From: Dermatophagoides farinae
Taxonomy: Eukaryota > Arthropoda > Arachnida > Sarcoptiformes > Pyroglyphidae
DNA: 64,000 nt
NCBI RefSeq assembly: GCF_024713945.1
Contig: NC_134677.1
Coordinates: forward strand, 2,235,001-2,299,000
Reading direction: 5' to 3'
The translations under genes were made by a program, and so were the position numbers. This document shows, one piece after another, positions 37,075 to 51,356 of this stretch. Numbering within the stretch: the first letter of the stretch is position 1; each line of letters starts with the position of its first letter. The notes under the pieces were generated by a model. The model did not search any database. It was not told where the DNA came from and saw nothing but the letters and a program-made list of their open reading frames with translations.

Positions 37075-40000
37075 ATAGTTTGGAATATTATTTGGCATTG
37101 TAAAATTGATATTTATTTCACAAGAAGAAAAAAAATTCTGTTTATTTTCTTTTCTTTTTTTCTACTTTTATTTCTAATTAGTAATTCTTCATTGTTATCA
37201 TTTCAATAACGGAATTTTCTTTTTTGTTTTTGACAAGAATTTTCCATGTTTAATACATCTATAATATATTGAATATGTATATATGTGTGTGTGTAATTGA
37301 AGCCACAAACAAAACAAATAATTTAATTTTCCGGAATTTTTTTTCCTTCGGTTGGTCTTGGTTTTCATCATCATATTTTGATGATTTATTTTAGAGAAAT
37401 ACGAAAACATAGAGTTTTGTAAATTATGATTTTGATGACGTGAAAAAATTGGCCGTTTTCAGTGAAATTTTTCCAGAGAAAAAAATACACACACACACAC
37501 ACACACAAAATCATTTGGGAAGGATGAAGATGTTGTTTTCATCATCATGTTGTTTTTGTTTTTTTTGTTGTTCAGATTTTTCAGCTCTGAAATGAATGAT
37601 AGTAAAGAAAATTGTTAGAATCAAATTAAAGATTTACATATATATAAAAAATGATATGTACGTATGTTTTTTTTTATTTTGGCTGAATCTGAGAATGAAG
37701 GAATGAATAAATGAAAAAGATGGATATGCAAAAAAACACTGTTTTTTTTACTGATTGGCCCACGACTATTTTTTTTTATCTTCTTACATGACTTACCCAT
37801 TATCCTAGAATGAATATCTAGTGTTTAAGGTTCCTTCATACTCATAATCGGACGACGACGACGACGACAACGAATATTTGGATGCTTGTACTGCTTGTTT
37901 GTTCATTTCGATATATATCAATAGAATCGATCTATCAAATACCAAAATATATTTCTAGGGGAAAAAATTCTATTTTTTTCAAAAAAAAAAAAAAAAAATC
38001 AATGATAGATTGCTCCTGTTATTTTTTCCAACATAAAAGATACACATTTGGAAATTCATAGTCCTTCATCATTGATTGTTCATATTCATCGAGTTACTTC
38101 TATGTAGATTGTCATCACAAGTCCCAATGGGTATCCTGATACACACACACACACAGTTAGATATCGGACAGTAGCTTTAACCGAAATTGACTTGTCACAC
38201 ATACAAAGTGTGTGTGTGTGTGTATGTTCATTTTTTAAGCATCCAACAAAAAAAAAAATGAAAATGGAAAAAAATTCATTTTCCATTGAGAAGTAGAAGA
38301 AGAAAAAAAAAGAAATTTATCATAATCGATGCCAACACACACACACAACGTCTACACAAATCGATATATCGTATATATCAAGGGGTGTATGTGTGTGTGG
38401 GAGGGGTGGAATTTATTATATATAGTCCGGTTATTGAAAAAAAATATGAAATATATTTTTTTTTGCCAGAAAAAAAAATGAAAACTAACCATAACTTGGT
38501 CTCTCTCTCTCTCTCATTCTCTTGGATACCATACATGCAAATTTTTCATTCAATCATTTTTTTTTCTGTTCCAAACTTCTTTTGGCCTTCACATTACCAT
38601 TCTAGTAATAAATACAACACACACACACACACTACGATGTTTGTATATTGTTGGAACCATGAAATATGTGATGGCCATATACACAGAAAACAGAAATATT
38701 TATAAATCATACATATATTCTAAATAGTAAAAAAAAAAAAAAAAAATAGTCAAGGGTAATACTGGAGCTGATTCTGCTATAAATTAAAAATAAAATAAGT
38801 GTCAACTCTCTCACTCTTGCCGTCCGTTTTTTTCTGAGACTTGAACGATACATATTTCACTTTTTCTTCTCATATGTAATTCATTTTCATCATCATTTGA
38901 GAATGAATGAATGAATCGGGGTGTATATATAAATGGGGGTGGAAAGAGAACATTCCGTTTTTTGTTTTGTTTTGTTTTGCTGCCTGTTGTCTGACCGTGA
39001 CTGTATGTTTTTTTTATCATCATCATCATCATCATCATATTCAATGTATTTTTAGTGGCCGCCGCATCTAAAACATTGAAAACATACAATACACAAATGC
39101 AAAGCAAAGCGATTCTAATTGAAAGTGCCCTACCGCTACTGTTCTGTTTTTTTCATTGATGATGATGATGATGTGGATGTGGATGCTACGTGTGTGTGTG
39201 TGTGTGTCTGTGTGCCAAAAAGATTGGGATGCTCATATGCTACCCTTCTGGTTTTTTATTTTTTTTTCACTGTTCCATTTTAATTCGAGAATGGAACAAA
39301 AAAAAATAAAAACTCTTTCATATCGTGTGTGTGTGGGATATGGATAATTACTACTATTCTCTTTACTCTTACAATGTTATATTGAAAATCACCAACAGTC
39401 CAGTGGGTACCAGATCGTGTATCGGGTATTGTTCTTTCAAAATAATAATATTTAAAAAAAATGAGTGAAATTCATTGTCCGCCATATCAATCCATTCATC
39501 CATTCATCCATCCATCCATCCATCGAGAGAGAGAAGGTGAATGAGAATCAAGTCAGTGAACTCAGTGATTGGGGTAAAAATAATTTTTTTTCATATATTT
39601 TTTTTAAAACTGATGTTTTGGGTAGTTTTTGACGACTACGATGACGAAGAACCCTAACTTTTTTGTTGTTGTTGTTGTTGTTGTTGTTGATACTAGTTTC
39701 TATGTGGCAGTTGTGGTCCATCAGTTTGGCTTTCTTTTTTTTTTTGTTTGGTTGGTTTGAATCATGCCCGAGATATGAAAGAGTATTCAAAATTTTTTGC
39801 AAAACTTTTTTTTTTGACAGATATTGAATTGATTGGCGGACAGTATAAGGCTGTGTTGTGTGTGTGTGTGTGAAAGTTAATCGCCCGACAGTGTCAGGAT
39901 GTTGTTTGATACGCGCTTTGTCAATAGGAAGAAGAAAAAAAAAAGCTGAAGCTGATTAGCTATAGCCTTTCTGAATTTTTCTCTGGTCTGGATGCTCAAA

Positions 40001-43000
40001 AAAAAACAGAAAAAGAATGAGAGAGTTGTGGCTGCCAAACTGGAACAAACGATCCAAAATATCTTTCAAAAAAAATATATCTAACACATACATACATACA
40101 GTAGCAGCCGTCAAAGGGCCCTGGTTATATGCTGTCTTGTTGTTGTCGTTTGTATCGATAACTAGAATGGCTATAGTCATGATGATGATGATGATGATGG
40201 TATACAGCCTGTATGTATGTATTATTCTTGGCTGTATTGATTAGCTGTCAAGCTCGAATGGTGCTACTTGCATCATCATCATCAGCATCATTCTCATTCT
40301 CATCATCATTGTTGTTGTTGTAATTGCATATTTTTTTAACAATAAAACAACAACAAAAACTTGAAGAGAGAAAAAAAAATAAAAACGAACAGAAGAAAAA
40401 TAAAAAAAAAAATAGGAATCAGGATGCGGATGGATAGCTGAATTGAATTGAATGATGGATAAATGAATGAATGAATGAATGAACGACCAACACACACACA
40501 CGCACACAATGAACGGGTTTTTAAAGCGTGTGTATCTAACTCGATCTCTGGATATATTTTTTCTATCTTTTTTTTTCATTCATAATCATCATCAGTGATG
40601 CAAAGACCTAACCCAACGGCGTTCACGAGAATCAACGAAAAAAAAAAATTTGACAGGCCACCACATCGTTTGATGATGGCGATATTCAAAAAAAAAAAAT
40701 TTTTGTTATTGTCCCCTTTTTTTTGTTCCAAAAACAAGAACCAAACAACATACAAAATACGAACAACACAAAGTCAAAATACACTAAAGATTCATTTCCA
40801 AAACGAATATCGACATTTATCATTTTGTTTGACTGGAAATTCACAGATCATATGACACACAATACACACACACACACAGATCTTGTAGACAGAGATTTGG
40901 CATGGAAAATGAGAAAAAAAATCAGTAGGAAAAAAATTGATAGTCAGTAAGTCGACTGGATTTTGTTCGTGATGCATGTGCAAAGAATTTTTTATTTGAA
41001 AATTTTAAAAATTTATTTATTTTCTGGATATTTTATGTAGTATACAGAATTCGAAATTAATGTCCAAAAATTTTTTCCTATCTCTGCAACAAAAAAAAAA
41101 TTTCAGTGCATGTAAATGGCCTGTTTGTTTCGTAAACAGAACCAAAAAAAAAAAAAAAAAAATCCATTCACCAAATGTCGAGGTAATGAGCCTAGAAAAA
41201 AATGAATCATTCTGAAAAAGGATTCATGTCTAATGGATATTGGGTTAAATGGTAATGGTCCACCCTCTACCCCAATGGACATTTCAATTTCAACAACAAC
41301 AAAAAAAAATTTAAATCGAAGGCTTGACGACAACAGCAATTTTGGATCATGATGATGATGATGATTGTGGTCGATCTATTTATCCGCACGCACTTTACTG
41401 ACACACACACAAAAACAGAAAAAAATAATGCGTGCAACACCCGGAGATATTTTAAAAAATAAAAAAAAATAGATATAACCAACCAACAATAACAACAAAG
41501 GCCACAAAACTCTGCAGAACTGGGCACAGAAAAAAAATCCAACTGAAAAAAAAACACACCGAAACGATTTGGTTCCGCGTCATTAGCTTTTTCAACCATT
41601 GTTTTGTATACAGTTTTTGTTGTTGTTGTTGTGTGGATATAGATTTGTATTTGAGGAGTTTTTTTTCCAAAGGTTTTCTATGGTTTTTTTGTTGTTTGTT
41701 TCCATCAGAAACCAAAAAAAAAACCCATAGAAATCCTTTTTTGTTAAACGAATACAGTGATTAGTGCTCTATATATATTGTGTGTGTGTGTCTGTGTATG
41801 TGGCGACAAATGACCATTGGGACCAATACAACAACATTGACCAATCAAATCCATTTTGTATTATAGAAAAAAATGGTCACAAAAATCAAATCAAAAGAGA
41901 ATCACCCTATATATAAATGTCCAAATACAAAGGAATTGGGATGACATTTTTGTTTATGTAGAAATTAGAATTGAAAATAAAAATCTAAATCCGTTGACAG
42001 TAATCAAATTTGATTATTATTTACAAAATTGAACTGTCTATCAATAATATGCTAATAATAACAGTAACTTGTGATGATGTTGATCCATTGATGTGTCCCA
42101 AGTTTATCGTATAATATTCATGGTACAAACACACACACACATCATTCGATTTGCATAATATTCAAAGAATGTATAAAGTGAAATATAGATTGAAAGCAAT
42201 TGAAGGAATAAACATACACACACACTCACAAATCTCTTTCGATTTATTGGACATTACAAATGCGATACGATTAGTTTTTTTTTCGAAAAAAATCGGAACG
42301 AAAATCGCTTCGTTCAATTTTTTTTTGAAAAAAAAATTCTGGGGACATCAAATTTGTCCTTTTTTTGTCAGGAAAAAAAGTGATGATGATCAGGCTTAAC
42401 AGTCAATAATAGCATTCACTATACACTAACAGTGATCACACTATCATCATCATCATATACTTGAACTTTAACCAAAAAAAACCGGACAGTTTTTTGTTTG
42501 TTTGTTTGTTTGTTATCACATAAACAATAAATATAGGCAATTTATTATTAGATTATATAACCGTATATGAATCGTTGTTGAGCTTTTAGGCTTTCCATTC
42601 AAACAACTCGCAAAACAAAAACAAAAACCTGAGTAAACAAATTGGTTCGATACCAAAAAAAAAAAAATTACCATTGACAATCCACATTCAAAAGTACCGA
42701 CATTTGTTGGAATTCTACAACATACTCATGATTATGTCATCTCCTCTTCTCCTTTCAATGTCATTTCATTCAGATTTCCAGGAAAAGAAATTCAGAAAAA
42801 TTTTTGTTTCGATTTTTTTTCTATTTTTTATTTTTGAGTTACGAAATTATTGAAATCGAATCATAAATATATTTTTTTTCTAAATCGTTTCTCGTTTCCA
42901 ATAATAATAATAGTCATCATTATAATAAAGGTTTTTTTTTATCTGGCGATTCAGAATTTTCATCCATTGAACTAGTGATGATGATGATGTTGGTGGAATT

Positions 43001-43475
43001 GAATGTGTTCGTTGTGTGTTCCAAACCATCGATGTCATTCAGATGTTGTTCGATGTTCGAATAAATGAATGTATGAAAAAAAAAAAATTTTTTTTTCAAC
43101 ACAAAAAAAATTGTTTTGACTCGAGGGCAGACTAACACCAACCAAAACCATAGACAAAATCATCAGAATCATTTCATTTTAATGCAAAAGCACAGACACA
43201 CATCATTTTTCATCCATCAATTTCATGTCGAAATTTCAGCAACCAACAAACCATTTGGAATTCATATTATTATTATTTACCCACTTTATTCACCAAAAAA
43301 AAAAAAAAATAATAATCATAACTAGCAACTGGGTACGACAAATAAGAAAAAAAAATTCTGTGCGTAGGAGTATTATTGTGTCGATGAAATTGACAAAATT
43401 CTTTTTTTCCCATTTTTCCCCGTTGTTGGACATGAAATAAAAATTGTGATAAGAAAGAGTCCATATACATGATCG

Positions 43476-43476
<1 letters not shown>
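37075..43476. other. Repeat-rich DNA without supported genes
   Basis: The sequence after the primer-binding site should hold gag if an element were intact, but it is repeat and homopolymer DNA. Runs include (CA)n near 37486-37506, (ATC)n near 39018-39039, (GTT)n near 39664-39690 and several CA runs. No coding exon is supported. Confidence 0.5.
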
Positions 43477-43513
<37 letters not shown>

Positions 43514-44761
43514 CTTTGAATTTGAACTTTACAATTTTTTTTATCAATTTTCAATTTCAATTTCATTCGATTCTTTTTTTTCGATAATCGAATATAAATA
43601 ATCTCTCTGGTCTTTGGTTTCATTGATGGGAAAAAAACTGGTCTAATCCTTTTCAAGTTTTTTTTTAATTCAGAATGCAAAAAAAAATATTTTTTTTTTA
43701 TTTGATCTCGATCCAAAGGCTATTATTCTGGATCGGTTAAAATTATCATCACATGACAACAACCATTTTTTTTATTATTGTTGTTCATCGATTGAAAATT
43801 TGGGTTTCAAAATTCATTCTCATTTATTCTGTTGTTTACCATCCCCCATTATCTAACCCTTTTCACTACTCAACTTTAAACTCTATCCTTTTTGTCTGCT
43901 CAAAGATTTTGATACTCAAATTATAATAGAAATTAACGTAGCATTAGAGAATTCATCATGTAGGTCCATACGCACAGACCCACACTCAGAATGGTTAATT
44001 TTATTTTGGTTCATTCCGTCCACCATAACTATAAAATGTGTATAGTCCGTCCGTATCCCAAAACACTATCCAAACTCATTCATTTCTGTTTTTCCCCTTT
44101 TTTCTTTTTCTTTTTCTCTCTCTCCCAAAAAACGAACAAGTTCCATAATGAACGAGTTTCGAGTTTTTTTTTTCTATTTGTGTGTGTGTTGAGCGCTTCT
44201 AGTAGCGATAAAATATAAAAAAAAATATACAAAAAAAAATCACAAAGCAAATCAAATGGAGAGCAAAATAGAAGTGTAATGAAAATTGTACATTATACAT
44301 AGACGCATATACAGGGGGAAAGAATGAACAGGAATATTGTATATATATGGTGGACAGGAGAAAACTCATTCCTTTGATAGAAATGCTAGTGATGATTCAA
44401 TGGAATGGGATCCATATAAATGAATAGAATGGAATGAATGGAACATCTCCATGAATCCAATTATAATATGACGGACATAGTGACTGAGTAAGAGAGAGAG
44501 AGAGAGAGAAAGGGACGGGGAAAGAAATTTGGGTAGGCAACGGGTAAAAACATCGACATATACACACACACAAACAGATCTTGTATGTCTGGTATGTGTG
44601 TGTGACACATCACCAGGGGTATCAACATCAGTATCCCCAGTGTGTGTGTGTGTGCAAGTTGTTTACTTCGCTGATAAGAGGATCATATACACACAAGTAA
44701 TGGGTATCCCTTATTTCTTCAGGCTTAATGATGATGATGATAAAAAAAAAAATTCGTCCAC

Positions 44762-44795
<34 letters not shown>

Positions 44796-45350
44796 CGGAA
44801 ACGATAGTGGGACAGAAACGAAAGTGAAAAGAATAATAAAAAAAATTCTGAAAAAATAGAAGACGAGTCGACTATATGCAGATGAGTTTGATTCATCGGT
44901 ATCGACACAAACACACAACATACACAAAGCAGAAGCGGCAGCGGACCGTCCGAACTAGTGATGAGCAAAAGCAAGAAAAAAAATCCAAAAAGAACCAGGG
45001 ACACAAACACACACACACAATCAACCAACGCCAATATAACATCATCATCATCATCAACAACAGCGACGACGACGACGACAACATCCACCGTCCAACAGAT
45101 CCATAGTTTTTTTCTTTTTCTCTATTCTATGGGGCTTCTATTTTGGACTTTGTCATCATCATCATCATCATCATCGGTTATATCCGATAAAAGAAAAAAA
45201 TGGACATGCGTAGGATATTTGTAGGAAATCGAAACGAATCGAACTCATTCATTTGTTGTGAATGTGGAATAGGAAAAAACAAGAAGAAAAGAAATTGTGC
45301 CCATGTATGCCCAAACACACACACACACACATAATAAACATTCGGAATGT
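43477..45350. repeat. Cluster of alternating CA and GT microsatellites
   Basis: Within about 1.9 kb there are (AC)15 at 43477-43507, (GT)15 at 44765-44794, and shorter GT runs near 44593-44603 and 44641-44654. CA runs lie near 44563-44574, 45004-45019 and 45316-45331. (GA)n near 44491-44509, (CGA)n near 45063-45078 and (ATC)n near 45151-45175 add to it. Orientation alternates along the strand. Confidence 0.8.
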
Positions 45351-47839
45351 GAAAGAGCTGCCCAGAGAGATACAGAAAAAAAAAACAAATTCAGCAGCAT
45401 CATCATCAACAGAATCAACCAAAAAGATCTTTGGTGAGTTGGCAGGCTTTTTCTCACTCTCTCTTTATGGTCGTTATTATATATTGTGTGTGTTAGAAGC
45501 AATTACAAATCGATATTTAGCTCAAATAAGATACCTATCTATCTCTATATGCATACATAGATATACAGTGTGTGTATATCGTTTCTTATTCTTATTTGTG
45601 GAACATGAAAAGAAAAACTTCAGATGGATGGATATTAGCAATCATCATTATTATCAAAATAAAAAAATAGCATCATCATGATGTTGATCCTCTTTTTTTT
45701 CGATTTCGATTATAAATTCTCATTTAGTGTACATTTATTGTGTGCGATAAAAAAAACAAGAAAATTCTTTTTCGGACTTGAAATTTGAATAGAAAAGAAA
45801 ATTTCCCCCGTCATTCCATTGTATTCTATTTTATTCTAAAGACTAAAGAATAATTTAGAATTAGTTTTTTTCACATTTTTTGGCCGCTGTTGTTATTAAT
45901 TTCACTTTCTTATGGAATGAATTAATGGGGAAAAGAATTTTTTTTTTTTTAGTTTCAAACACAAATTCAATTCATTTGGTTCCAGATGTATATTAGCCTA
46001 TTACTACTATGGCATGGATAATATATTTTTCTTTGATTGAATTTTCATGAAATTATTTTATGATCAAATTGTCATTATCATTACATCAATATGAAGATGA
46101 TCTATAAATTTATGATGTGGCCATTGATTATTTGGATTTCGATACCATTGGATTTCATATTATAGGTCTTTCATGTATATATTGTGTGGACAGTAGTAGT
46201 CAAACGGTCATGGACACAACAACAACAAGAAAAACAAACAAGCATCAGTCATATAACACACATATTCATGTATGTATAACGGTTCTATGATTTTTCCGAA
46301 ATTCTATATTTCCATTTACAAACGCGCATAGAATGAGAGCCAAATAGCCTTCTGCTGAATATTGCTTGTTCTGGACTGGACTTACTACTACTACTACTAT
46401 ACACATTACTGACTGAGACTGGTGAATGAATTTAGAATTGGATTCAGCATGAAAATGATTGCCCAATCGGAAGCCAATAGGCCAGTTATGGTAGCCATAG
46501 AAACGAAAAAAAAATCGATCGATTTCATCACAAGTATATAGGGAGGATCCAAATACTGAATGAAAATGTCGAAAAAAAAATCACCATTTGAATGACCATC
46601 ACCGAAGACAAGCACCGCCTTTTTTATTCTCTGTTTTATACGCATACACACACAAAAACAAAATAGAGTATGTTTATTCTGTTTCGTAATAGAAGTTGCT
46701 ATACAGTACAGAAAATACATGCTACAAACAATGATGATTAAACTAGTTGACCATGGTCATCTACGGTTTGATTGAATGTGATTGAAATGCAGAACAAGTG
46801 AGAAAAAGATGGCTTGCACATATACAGCCTGAACCAGAATTTGAAAATTTATGAATAAGAAATGATTGAATGAGACGACGCAAATATTAGAGTAAAAACA
46901 TCGGAACATAATAGAAAAGTCCGTTTTTTCGAGTTGTTGTTGGTCCAATAGCCATATAACTATACATACAATAATCGAATGGAAATAAAATAAAAGAAAA
47001 ATCAACATCAACAACATCAAGAGAGATAGTGGTGGTTATTAGTGCTAGTAATATATGTATATGGAATATGAGGATGAGATGCCAATACCGAATATGAAAG
47101 TAAATGTGAAAATGCTTCTTTTATTGTGGATATATCCTCTATTTGAATAACAACAACAACAACCAATGAAAAAAGGCGACAACCGGTTCTATGATGGAGA
47201 CAATATGAATGTGGGAAGAATGTATACTTTGGTCCGTCCAACATCATCACATCAGTGTTTGTCATTATCAATTGAATAGAAAAAAAAATAATCTGAAAGA
47301 AGAAAAGTGAAAAGACCAGCCTGGCCAGAAAGGAAACCAGATACCAGATACACAAAAACCAATAGTAGTAAAGTAAAAAAAAAAAAGAAGATGACAAAGA
47401 AAAATTCTGTAGGGAAAAAATTTGAAAAAAAATAATGAAACAAATTGGCGTCATCAATAATAATGAGAAAGAATCAACATTGTAAACTAAGTTGGCTGTT
47501 TGGTTGGCTGACTGGGTTTCAATGTACACACAATGTTGGAATATGTTCCTATTATAGTAGTTTTTATATATTGATTAGGGCAACAGAATCGAAATTGAAA
47601 GAACATAAAAAGAGAGATAGAGAAAATAACCATGAAAAAAGCCCAAAAAAAATTGTAATTGGACTACGGATAGAAGAATATTCTTTGAGACATGGATGTG
47701 TGTGTGTGTGTGTGTGTGTGTATGTTGTATTTTGTCATCTTGATCTTTTTTTCTGTTAGTTTCTTTTTCTTCTCTCTTTTTTTCTTGCCATTATTACACA
47801 ATGTATTTAATTAGGTTTTTATACATGTTCATCATCTGT
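45351..47839. other. Repeat-rich DNA without supported genes
   Basis: A/T-rich sequence with shorter microsatellites, including (GT)n near 47698-47721. A less repetitive stretch at 46,300-46,620 is open on both strands for short distances but shows no recognisable protein or clear splice sites. Confidence 0.5.
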
Positions 47840-48012
47840 ATAACCCTCCGTTGGTGGAGTGGGGTCGATTCGACCCCAAAGTTTTTTTGAATTTTTGCCA
47901 TTCGACAATCTCTTCATAAAATTCAATTTTCTTCAGAGTAGCTTCCTGATTCTGTCATTGAAGCATTCTGAAAAATTTTCAGAATTGACCGTCAGGAGTC
48001 AGCCCCGCAGGG

Positions 48013-48050
48013 CCAGCCTTGGCAGGCGCAAAGCGCCTGTACTGGGCTGG
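48013..48050. repeat. GC-rich stem-loop inside the transposon
   Basis: CCAGCC ... CAGGCGC-AAA-GCGCCTG ... GGCTGG folds into a 13-bp stem with one internal loop. It lies in a short GC-rich island (about 47990-48055) that contrasts strongly with the AT-rich window and is not part of either terminal repeat. Confidence 0.75.
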
Positions 48051-48186
48051 TCAGTTAATAAAAATTAAATTTTTGGACATTTCTTATTTGGATTGATGTA
48101 AAAGTGGCTTTTTTAGTTTTTTCCAAATCGGTTGATTACATAAACCCCTTTCATTGAGCTTATCTATTTGGTGCAGTACCTGATTA

Positions 48187-48403
48187 TAACGTCGTTGGTG
48201 GAGTGGGGTGGATTCGACCCCGATGAGAAACATGGCATTTCCTCTCGAAAAAACTACCGGAAAATTCTAAAAACTTCACAATGCTTCAAAGACAAAATCA
48301 GGAAGCTACTCTGAAGAAAACTGAATTTTATAGCGAGATTGTTGAATGGCAGAAATTTGAAAAACTTTGGGGTCGAATCCACCCCACTCCACCAATGACG
48401 TTA
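48187..48403. repeat. Nested inverted-repeat unit inside the transposon
   Basis: 35-bp inverted repeats at 48187-48221 and 48369-48403 match with a single mismatch. They begin TAACGTC, contain TTGGTGGAGTGGGG and end ATTCGACCCC. They share the inner part of the outer termini, so the element carries the terminal motif four times. This suggests one copy inserted into or recombined with another. Confidence 0.85.
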
Positions 48404-49118
48404 CAAAAGCTCACTCCACCAACGGAGGGATAATATGCATGAATAAGAAACGCAAACACAGATGAATAAATCGAATTGAATCGAAATATCAAGGGGTCCA
48501 CCCAATAGTAATGCTAGAGATTCAATAATCCTTGATTACCAAACGTTCAATACATGTCTATCATCATCATCATCATCATCTACGGATGTATACCGTGTGT
48601 GTATCCTTGGATGAATTCCAGACTTTAATTTTCAGATTTGTTCTTTTTTTTTCTATGGCTCATCATTTTCTCAATTTCTAAATAACAAACATTATCGATG
48701 TATTTTGATAGTATGTCTGTGTGTTGTTTGACTGCTAGAAAAATCACATGGAGTATTTGGAGAAAATACATCAAAAACCGAAATGGCGTAAATTACAAAA
48801 TTACCCTCTAGGAACAACAACAACAACAACAACATTATATAGAAAATGATAGAAGATTCGTTTTTAACATCATATAACAACAACAATAATAATAATAACT
48901 ACAATTTAGATTAAGTGAAAACAATGCAGAATATTCATAAACACACACACACCACACATCAAGAAAAACATAGACAGTTTGTAGAAGCTTAACAATTCTT
49001 TTCATATATTCGAGATTAAATTTTTTTTTTGGGCCCACTTCATTTTACTTTAGGGTCCATATTTTGTGAGATATATTTATTTTTATAGAACAAAGATAAC
49101 TTGATGTTGATGATGATA

Positions 49119-49144
49119 GTGGTGGTGGTGGTGGTGGTGGTGGT
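49119..49144. repeat. (GTG)n microsatellite
   Basis: Eight or more GTG units, one of the few GC-rich trinucleotide runs here. Confidence 0.85.
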
Positions 49145-51288
49145 AAAGGATATCCATCACAAAACACAAACATGAACAACAAATTGAAAAGTTATTTACA
49201 TTAGCTATTATTATTTTGAAAAACAACAAAATGAAATTGGTTTATTAGAAGTGAAAAAATGAATGGAAAAAACAAAAACATTCTGAAAATAAGATGGCCA
49301 ATCAATCTGTTGAAATTCTATTCATATTCCAGTTTGATGATGATATTCTCCAAAATAAAAAATCCATTAGAATTGGGGAAAAAAAATTCTCAATTGCAAT
49401 CATGGTTTTGTCATCGATAAAAAAAACTAAACGAGATAAATATTCAAATGTGAACTCAAAAAAAAATTCTGAATTTAAATTTAATCTAATTGATTTTTGT
49501 CTGTGGTGGTAGTGGTTTTGATTTTTTTTTTTTTTTTTTTTGATTTCCGAGTAAAATGACAAAAAAAAAAAAAAAACTCAGCCGACAACAAATTGATTTT
49601 TTTTGTTCGTATAACAGCAAAAATTCTGAATACTGAAACACATATGATGATTGTCATTACCATCACATCATTTTCTTTTTTATTGTTGTTGTTGTTGTTG
49701 TTGCTGCTGCTACTGTCTGAATCATTTTTCATTCTTTAAAAAGATCATCATCATAATCGTTGTCGTTGGCATCAGGCTTTTGTCGAAAATAATTTGCTTA
49801 TATTGGTCATGTTTTGGGGCGGGTGAGCGGATAGATGGATGGATGGATGCGGTTTTCCGATAAATAACATTGATGATAATATATATTTTTTTTCTCTCTG
49901 TTGCCCCAAAATCGCTTGTTTACGTTATCACAACCGATCAAACATCATCATTTACATATGGATGTTTATTATCGATTAGTTTCGACCACCGCCACCACCA
50001 ACACAACTGCTTATTTGTCCTTGATCTAGTCAATTTGAATGTTTAGAATTTTTTTTTTTTTTTGAAAAAAATTGAAAAATCAGCAATGTAGACTAAACCG
50101 AAATAAACAACAACAACAGCATTCAAACACAAGCTATTCTAGACGATTCTTTACAAAACAAAACCGAAAATAGAGACCATTATGCAAATTGCCTTTGGAT
50201 TCGCGCTCAAAAGATCCACATTTTGGACATACCAGATACACACACACACACACACAATGATAACAACGGGATTTTTTTCGTTTCGCTTATGGCCCTTCAC
50301 CGGGTGAAAAAAAATATTGAATATTTTCTTTGCCATCACTAATCGCTTGGGTCATCATCATTGATGGAATAAGAATGAAATTTGTTCATACAAATTTGCA
50401 ATTTTATTTTTTTTTTGTTCTGTTAATCTACAGAATCATCAATTCACAAAAATAAAATCAAAGAATTCAGAATTCATTAAGTGATCTTGACAAGGTTTAA
50501 ATTGAAAAAAAGTTTAAAACCAATTAAATTCACATTTGAAACAAAACTAAAGACATTTTGTTTTTGTTTGAATTCCGAATGGAATATTTCCAATGTTGAT
50601 GAATAGAGAAAAAAAAGAAATGAAGAATTTGATGAGATAGAAAAAATGAAAAAATATTCGATATATCCGAATATGTTGGATATATAATTAAAGCTCAGCA
50701 ATATATGCAAATGTTGTATAATGCCTGCTGTTGTCAAAATTATTGTCATTTCTTTATTGTAATAAAATTTGTTTTTTTTGTCACTGTTCGATGATCGTAT
50801 TCAAGTATTCGAAATCAATTTTGTTTTATTTATTTTCTTTTTCATTTATTTTGCTAGTTTCATCATCATTACAAATAAGTGGTTCCAACCTGTGATGATA
50901 ATACCAAAGGTTTTTTTTGTGTGTGTTCTTTCCTTTGGATACTAATAATAATTTTTGTTTCGTTTTTCTATCATGGAAAATGGAATTTTTCGTTTTCTTT
51001 TCGACGTTCAATATGTGTATATTCTGTAAAAGAAAAAAAAAAGACTGATATGTTGTGGAAAGAAACAAAAAAAAAATTTCAATTAACTTTGGATGGTTAG
51101 TCCGCTTTGCTTCCACACACTGCAACTGTCTTTTTTTTGCCTGAATCTCAATATTCTGGAGTGTATTTCAAGAGTGAAAAAAAGTTAGTTACTTTTTTTT
51201 CTTCATCTTATCGTATCCTTATTGATGTTGTTGTCGTTTGGTTTGGTCTGTTGGTTGGTTGGATTTATCTTTCATCATTTTGTCTTTG

Positions 51289-51290
<2 letters not shown>

Positions 51291-51352
<62 letters not shown>
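51291..51352. repeat. (GT)31 microsatellite
   Basis: 62 bp of uninterrupted GT, the longest GT/CA tract in the window and a potential Z-DNA segment. Confidence 0.95.

Positions 51353-51356
<4 letters not shown>

Larger units (their letters stand above)
47844..48429. mobile_element. Non-autonomous inverted-repeat DNA transposon (piggyBac-like MITE)
   Basis: A 586-bp element has perfect 18-bp terminal inverted repeats (CCCTCCGTTGGTGGAGTG at 47844-47861; reverse complement at 48412-48429). Identical ATAA tetranucleotides flank it at 47840-47843 and 48430-48433. Longer inverted similarity extends inward, with shared CTTCAGAGTAGCTTCCTGAT and GAAGCATT blocks on both arms. Next to the left end is a near-perfect palindrome GGGGTCGATTCGACCCC. 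There is no transposase. CCC termini with a 4-bp target resembling TTAA suggest piggyBac, but that family assignment is inference. Confidence 0.8.

Noticed and set aside
46406..46720. 104-codon minus-strand frame with less repetitive sequence
   Set aside because: No family resemblance and no supporting splice sites. A short opposite-strand frame is equally open, as expected by chance.
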